From contig DVOT01000237.1 in the NCBI GenBank assembly GCA_018713425.1, positions 1-9,671 on the forward strand: a stretch of 9,671 bases of DNA, written 5' to 3'. The translations under genes were made by a program, and so were the position numbers. Each line of letters opens with the position of its first letter. Position 1 is the stretch's first letter. Below, piece by piece: positions 7,109 to 9,671 of the stretch. The notes beneath the pieces are model-generated. The model did no database searches. It had not been told where the DNA came from and worked only from the letters and a program-made list of their open reading frames with translations. The DNA is from Alectryocaccomicrobium faecavium. GTDB taxonomy: Bacteria; Bacillota; Clostridia; Christensenellales; Aristaeellaceae.

Positions 7109-8044
7109 TTAGAACAGGCCCGATTGGCCAATGCGCTTGGCAAACCAATTGGTCAGGAGCACCAGCATCAGGTTGATGACGTTTTTCAGCAGGCCCACGG
7201 CCGAAGAATAGCTGTATTTGCTGCTTTCAATGCCCAGCCGGTACACATAGGTATCGATGATATCCAGCTTGTCCATGGTGGCGCTGTTGTAGAGGTTAAA
7301 GATCTGGTCGAATCCGGCGCTCATCATAGAGCCCACCTTCAAAACCATCACCACCACGATGGTGCCCGCGATGCACGGCAGCGTGACGTGTATCATCTGC
7401 TGCCAACGGCCCGCGCCGTCGATTTCCGCCGCCTCGTACAGCTCCGGCGAGATGGCCGCGATGGCCGCCGTGAAGATGATGGAATTCCAGCCGGCGGATT
7501 CCCAAATATCGCTGATAATGATGATGAACAGCGCCCAGTTGCTATCGCCCAAAAAGTAAATGCTCTCTCCGCCTAGCGCGGTGATCACGTAATTGATCAC
7601 GCCTGTAGAAGGCGAGGCCATTTCCCGGATGATGGAGGCGATGACCACCCAGGAAAAGAAGTGCGGCAGCATGGTGATGCTGGCGGAAAACGCGCGGTAT
7701 TTCTTGCCGGCGATTTCGTTGAGCAGCAGCGCCAGCACTAGGCCGGATGTGCTCACGAACACCAACTTGATCAGGCTGATGTACACCGTGTTGCCCGCGG
7801 CGCGCCAGAACATCCGGTCGGTGGCCATTTTCGCAAAATGTTCCAGGCCAGCCCATTCGCTGCCGGTGATGCCCTTGAGCACTTTGAAATCCCGGAAGGC
7901 GATTTGCAGGCCGTAGAGCGGTCCATAGGCAAAAATGATGTACCATATCAGCGCGGGGATCAAAAATACGTATAGCCAGCGGTATTTCCAGATGCGCCGC
8001 GAAAGCCCTTTGCGGATCCGCGGCGCGGTTTCGCTCCTCGTCAA
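7109..8044 (-). CDS. ABC sugar transporter permease, LplB type (MalF-like), TTG start
   Basis: A 311-residue membrane permease, partner of the YtcP-type subunit encoded downstream. The N-terminus is basic and cytoplasmic, followed by YRWLYVFLIPALIWYIIF, the conserved first span of LplB proteins, and GPLYGLQIAFRDF. The EAA loop is YEAAEIDGAGRWQQ at 203-216 with VTLP at 220-223; a further span ends near residue 300 before WFAKRIGQSGLF. I place the start at a TTG (8044), because GGGAG lies 8 nt upstream and the resulting length matches the family. The open frame extends upstream to 8317, but that part overlaps the sialidase-like gene and encodes low-complexity Arg/His/Pro-rich sequence with no transporter character. 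The gap to the upstream stop codon is 20 nt. Confidence 0.93.
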   Translation of the reverse strand: MTRSETAPRIRKGLSRRIWKYRWLYVFLIPALIWYIIFAYGPLYGLQIAFRDFKVLKGITGSEWAGLEHFAKMATDRMFWRAAGNTVYISLIKLVFVSTSGLVLALLLNEIAGKKYRAFSASITMLPHFFSWVVIASIIREMASPSTGVINYVITALGGESIYFLGDSNWALFIIIISDIWESAGWNSIIFTAAIAAISPELYEAAEIDGAGRWQQMIHVTLPCIAGTIVVVMVLKVGSMMSAGFDQIFNLYNSATMDKLDIIDTYVYRLGIESSKYSYSSAVGLLKNVINLMLVLLTNWFAKRIGQSGLF

Positions 8045-8052
8045 GTCATTCG

Positions 8053-8057
8053 CTCCC
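8053..8057 (-). promoter_or_regulatory. Ribosome binding site that decides the TTG start of the first permease
   Basis: GGGAG lies 8 nt before the TTG at 8044. An out-of-frame ATG (8049) lies only 3 nt from this site and would encode just Met-Thr before a TGA that overlaps the TTG, so the TTG is the sensible start. Confidence 0.7.
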
Positions 8058-8064
8058 TTCCCTG

Positions 8065-9237
8065 CTATTCGCCGGTGATCCACGCTTCGGCGATGCGGTG
8101 GTAAAAAATGCAGTCCCTGCCATGGTGCGTGTAGCTGATGTGGAGGTTCCCATCGCGCGATTGCAGGATGGAGGGATAATGGTATTGCCGGTTCAGCCGC
8201 TGCTGCCCCTCCGCCAGGAAATTTTCGCCCGTTTCGATGGAGCGCATATAGGGGAAAGTTTCGCCCTCGTCCTCCGTCAGCGCGATGGTCACGGGCGAGC
8301 GGCGGCCGGGCCAGCACACGGCGGTGGGATCGTCGCCCGCGCTATAGTGGTTGAACACCAGCGCGATGCGCCCGCTCGATAGCTTTTTCGCCTGGATGGA
8401 GGCGTTGTTGTTGGGCAGGCAAGTGGCGCGCGGCTGTGTCCACGTGCGGCCATAGTCCAGCGAAAGGGATTTGTAGATGCGGTCGGCCGAGCGGCTGCGG
8501 AAAAACGCGATCAGGCGGCCGGGCGCGGTTTCCACAATGGACATGTGCACCCGCCGCACGCTGCCGGGCACCGGGTATTCATGCCAGGTTGCACCCTGGT
8601 CGCTGGAAATCTGCACGGCGGAATAGTCCCGGCCATATTGCGGCTTGTTCGCATCCTCCTCGCCCAGGCTATACCACATGGGGAAAATCCATTCCCCGTT
8701 GGAGAGGGGCAGGATGGGATGGCGGCAAAAGGAGCCGGGTTTATCGAACAGCACTTCCGCCTCGCCCCAGGTGCGGCCGCCATCGCGCGAAATCCTGCGG
8801 CGGATCTGCGCGGTTTCCTGCATGCTAAAGTGGCCCTTTTCCTCGCCGCGGCGCACTTTTTCGTACCATTCTTCCACGCGCATCGTACCCCGGGAGCGCT
8901 GCGCGGTGTAGATCAGCCACAACTCGCCGTCCGGCGTTTCAAACAGGGAAGGGTTTTGTTCCGAGCGCGTGTAATCGTCCGAAACCAGTTGCGGTTCTGC
9001 CCAGCGGTTTGTGCCCGCGTCCAGCCGGGAAAGGGCGATTTTGATGTCCGCCGATCCTTCCGAAAGCCCTGCGAACCAGCAGCAGAGGATATCCCCGTTT
9101 TTCAGCTCAATCAAATTGGAGGCGTGGTTGGAAACCCACTGCGTGGGGATATAGGCCTTGATATGCGGCTCGTATCCATGTTCGGCAAATAGCTGGCCAT
9201 CCCGCACAATCTGATTCAGGTCGATAATACCGGCCAT
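8065..9237 (-). CDS. Asp-box (BNR) sialidase-fold protein, predicted cytoplasmic
   Basis: A 390-residue beta-propeller protein of the predicted-neuraminidase group (BNR_2 type). Four Asp-box motifs are visible: SRDGGRTW (150-157), SSDQGATW (211-218), SLDYGRTW (259-266) and a degenerate TEDEGETF (321-328). Other group features are HASNLIELKNGD with WFAGLSEGSADI (38-65), CRHPILPLSNG (171-181), the histidine- and Arg-rich RRVHMSIVE (228-236), LPNNNAS (274-280) and QYHYPSIL (351-358). I see no FRIP motif of classical sialidases and no signal peptide or membrane anchor, so it should act inside the cell on imported material. I chose the ATG at 9237 because AAGGGAGA lies 5 nt upstream; an in-frame ATG at 9258 precedes that site. 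It is the promoter-proximal gene. The fold is secure; the reaction (a glycosidase or possibly a lyase releasing a ketosidic or acidic sugar) is unknown. Confidence 0.88.
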   Translation of the reverse strand: MAGIIDLNQIVRDGQLFAEHGYEPHIKAYIPTQWVSNHASNLIELKNGDILCCWFAGLSEGSADIKIALSRLDAGTNRWAEPQLVSDDYTRSEQNPSLFETPDGELWLIYTAQRSRGTMRVEEWYEKVRRGEEKGHFSMQETAQIRRRISRDGGRTWGEAEVLFDKPGSFCRHPILPLSNGEWIFPMWYSLGEEDANKPQYGRDYSAVQISSDQGATWHEYPVPGSVRRVHMSIVETAPGRLIAFFRSRSADRIYKSLSLDYGRTWTQPRATCLPNNNASIQAKKLSSGRIALVFNHYSAGDDPTAVCWPGRRSPVTIALTEDEGETFPYMRSIETGENFLAEGQQRLNRQYHYPSILQSRDGNLHISYTHHGRDCIFYHRIAEAWITGE

Positions 9238-9242
9238 AAAAT

Positions 9243-9247
9243 CTCCC
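9243..9247 (-). promoter_or_regulatory. Ribosome binding site selecting the ATG at 9237
   Basis: GGGAG, within AAGGGAGA, is 5 nt before the ATG at 9237. It lies between that ATG and the alternative in-frame ATG at 9258, which has only a weak AGGA 12 nt upstream. This favours the shorter protein starting MAGIIDLNQ. Confidence 0.65.
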
Positions 9248-9292
9248 TTCTTTCCCATGGAATTTTTGTTTCCTATGTTCTATCTGCCAAGT

Positions 9293-9321
9293 AGTATAAA
9301 AAATCGTCTGGACTCTGTCAA
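9293..9321 (-). promoter_or_regulatory. Sigma-A-type promoter of the operon
   Basis: TTGACA (9316-9321, perfect -35) and TATACT (9293-9298, five of six -10 bases) are separated by exactly 17 bp. Transcription should begin near 9286, giving a leader of about 49 nt before the ATG at 9237. It lies between the upstream terminator and the first gene, with no other promoter of similar quality in the window, so it is the likely single promoter of the operon. Confidence 0.85.
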
Positions 9322-9338
9322 TAGAAATGGCTGGAATC

Positions 9339-9367
9339 TGCACAAAAGTCAAATGCCATGCACAAAA
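9339..9367. promoter_or_regulatory. Two 9-bp direct repeats upstream of the promoter (candidate activator site)
   Basis: TGCACAAAA occurs at 9339-9347 and 9359-9367, 20 bp start to start, or about two helical turns. Both copies lie just upstream of the -35 box, where activators bind. Spacing and orientation resemble AraC-family (including YesN-type) tandem half-sites, which commonly control LplABC transporters. The regulator is not encoded in the window. The repeat is seen; the role is inferred. Confidence 0.5.
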
Positions 9368-9374
9368 ATGCATG
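9357..9374. promoter_or_regulatory. CATGCA-N6-TGCATG inverted repeat (candidate operator)
   Basis: A perfect 6-bp dyad (9357-9362 with 9369-9374) around CAAAAA overlaps the second direct repeat, centred roughly 80 bp upstream of the predicted transcription start. It could be a dimeric regulator site. The arms are short, so chance occurrence is possible. Confidence 0.35.
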
Positions 9375-9379
9375 CGCGC

Positions 9380-9410
9380 AAAAAAAGAGCCACTGTCGTG
9401 GCACTGGCTC
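9380..9410 (-). terminator. Rho-independent terminator of an upstream minus-strand gene
   Basis: On the minus strand GAGCCA and TGGCTC (9405-9410 and 9387-9392) form a stem that continues, after one mismatch, with two more pairs. It is followed immediately by seven T residues (9386-9380). This is a canonical intrinsic terminator for a gene lying beyond the right edge, and it isolates this operon from upstream transcription. An alternative inner hairpin GCCAC/GTGGC is also possible. Confidence 0.8.
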
Positions 9411-9488
9411 AGAGGCTGTCGAAAAACCCAGGGGAAAGCGGGAAAGAGCCGAAGCCCTTTTGCGCTTTGCGCGTCTCTTTTGTCAATC

Positions 9489-9516
9489 CTTCCGTCACGG
9501 CTTGCGCCGTGTCACC
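9489..9516. repeat. Hairpin repeat unit 1
   Basis: CACGGC (9496-9501), loop TTGC, GCCGTG (9506-9511), flanked by conserved CTTCCGT and TCACC. It is paired with unit 2, 36 nt further on. Confidence 0.65.
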
Positions 9517-9524
9517 TCCCGATC

Positions 9525-9552
9525 CCTCCGTCGCGGCTTACGCCGCGCCACC
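9525..9552. repeat. Hairpin repeat unit 2
   Basis: CGCGGC (9532-9537), loop TTAC, GCCGCG (9542-9547). Relative to unit 1 the second base pair of the stem is changed from A-T to G-C on both sides, keeping the stem intact. Confidence 0.65.
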
Positions 9553-9671
9553 GTTCCACAGTTCAACATGGTCGCCTCGCTTCGTGCGCAAAGCGCACTT
9601 GCGATGTTCCCTGTTTCACTGGGCTTACTACGGCCTGTTTCCGCCACTGGCGGCGGCCTTCGTGCGCCCCT

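Larger units (their letters stand above)
9421..9671. repeat. Gene-free block of short hairpin repeats, probably a dispersed intergenic element
   Basis: No credible gene is visible in these 251 bases. They contain two 28-nt direct-repeat units (9489-9516 and 9525-9552, 23 of 28 identical), each a hairpin with a four-base loop. There is also GTGCGC-AAA-GCGCAC (9584-9598), a GCGC-TTT-GCGC palindrome (9462-9472), CTTCGTGCGC near 9580 and again near 9659, and on the minus strand a TTCG-loop stem near 9447-9460. From memory this style of GC-rich repeat recurs between genes of gut Clostridia, but I cannot confirm copy number. The element continues past the right edge. Confidence 0.55.

Noticed and set aside
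8045..8317. N-terminal extension of the first permease up to an ATG at 8317
   Set aside because: It overlaps the sialidase-fold gene by about 250 bases and encodes Arg/His/Pro-rich sequence unlike any permease N-terminus. The TTG at 8044 with GGGAG fits the family length.
1243..9237. Reading the locus as a sialic acid (Neu5Ac) utilisation operon from the sialidase-like and NanA-superfamily genes
   Set aside because: There is no ManNAc kinase, ManNAc-6-P epimerase, deacetylase or deaminase, the aldolase has the DapA-type Arg, and the DUF1537/PdxA pair has no place in sialic acid catabolism.
9495..9671. Minus-strand open frame entering from the right edge
   Set aside because: It runs for 58 codons through the repeat units and palindromes, is Arg/Pro-rich without a family signature, and is better explained by the repeat element. 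A neighbouring frame ending near 9412 is likewise repeat-derived.

Overview
The window carries one complete minus-strand operon of eight genes, read from right to left. The sequence is GC-rich, with Firmicutes-type signals: strong AGGAGG-like ribosome binding sites, a clean sigma-A promoter and U-tract terminators. The transporter is a LplABC/YtcP-type sugar importer. Together these suggest a gut-type Clostridia (Oscillospiraceae- or Christensenellales-like) genome. That assignment is inference; no rRNA or marker gene is present.

Layout, right to left. 9421-9671 is a gene-free block of short hairpin repeats that looks like a dispersed intergenic element. 9380-9410 is an intrinsic terminator for whatever lies upstream on the minus strand. 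9339-9374 holds candidate regulator sites, and a TTGACA-17 bp-TATACT promoter lies at 9293-9321. The operon follows: an Asp-box (BNR) sialidase-fold protein without a signal peptide (9237-8065), two ABC sugar permeases (8044-7109 with a TTG start; 7093-6197), a secreted solute-binding protein (6118-4466), a PdxA-family dehydrogenase (4378-3356), a DUF1537 four-carbon acid sugar kinase (3354-2152), a DapA/NanA-superfamily aldolase (2130-1243) and an iron-containing alcohol dehydrogenase (1246-167). A 16-bp stem at 107-149 closes the operon. The last 100 bases hold two more inverted repeats. Gaps between genes are 1-21 nt, or a 4-nt overlap, except on either side of the binding-protein gene (78 and 87 nt). 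The 87-nt gap contains a very stable hairpin.

How the genes may work together. The kinase plus PdxA-like pair matches the established D-threonate route (kinase, then oxidation and decarboxylation to dihydroxyacetone phosphate and CO2). A pyruvate-type aldolase, a reductase, an acid-sugar importer and a sialidase-fold protein precede it in the same transcript. One substrate would use every gene: 3-deoxy-D-lyxo-heptulosaric acid (Dha), a ketosidic sugar diacid of plant rhamnogalacturonan II. Cleavage by a pyruvate aldolase would give pyruvate and a C4 aldehyde-acid. Reducing the aldehyde gives D-threonate with the right stereochemistry on paper. This is the C7 counterpart of the galactarate/glucarate route (aldolase, semialdehyde reductase, kinase). 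It is a hypothesis from gene content and stereochemistry, not a demonstrated function, and I know of no described pathway of this form.

No transporter ATPase, regulator, sialic-acid genes (NanE/NanK/NagA/NagB type), tRNA, rRNA, CRISPR array or transposase gene is visible.
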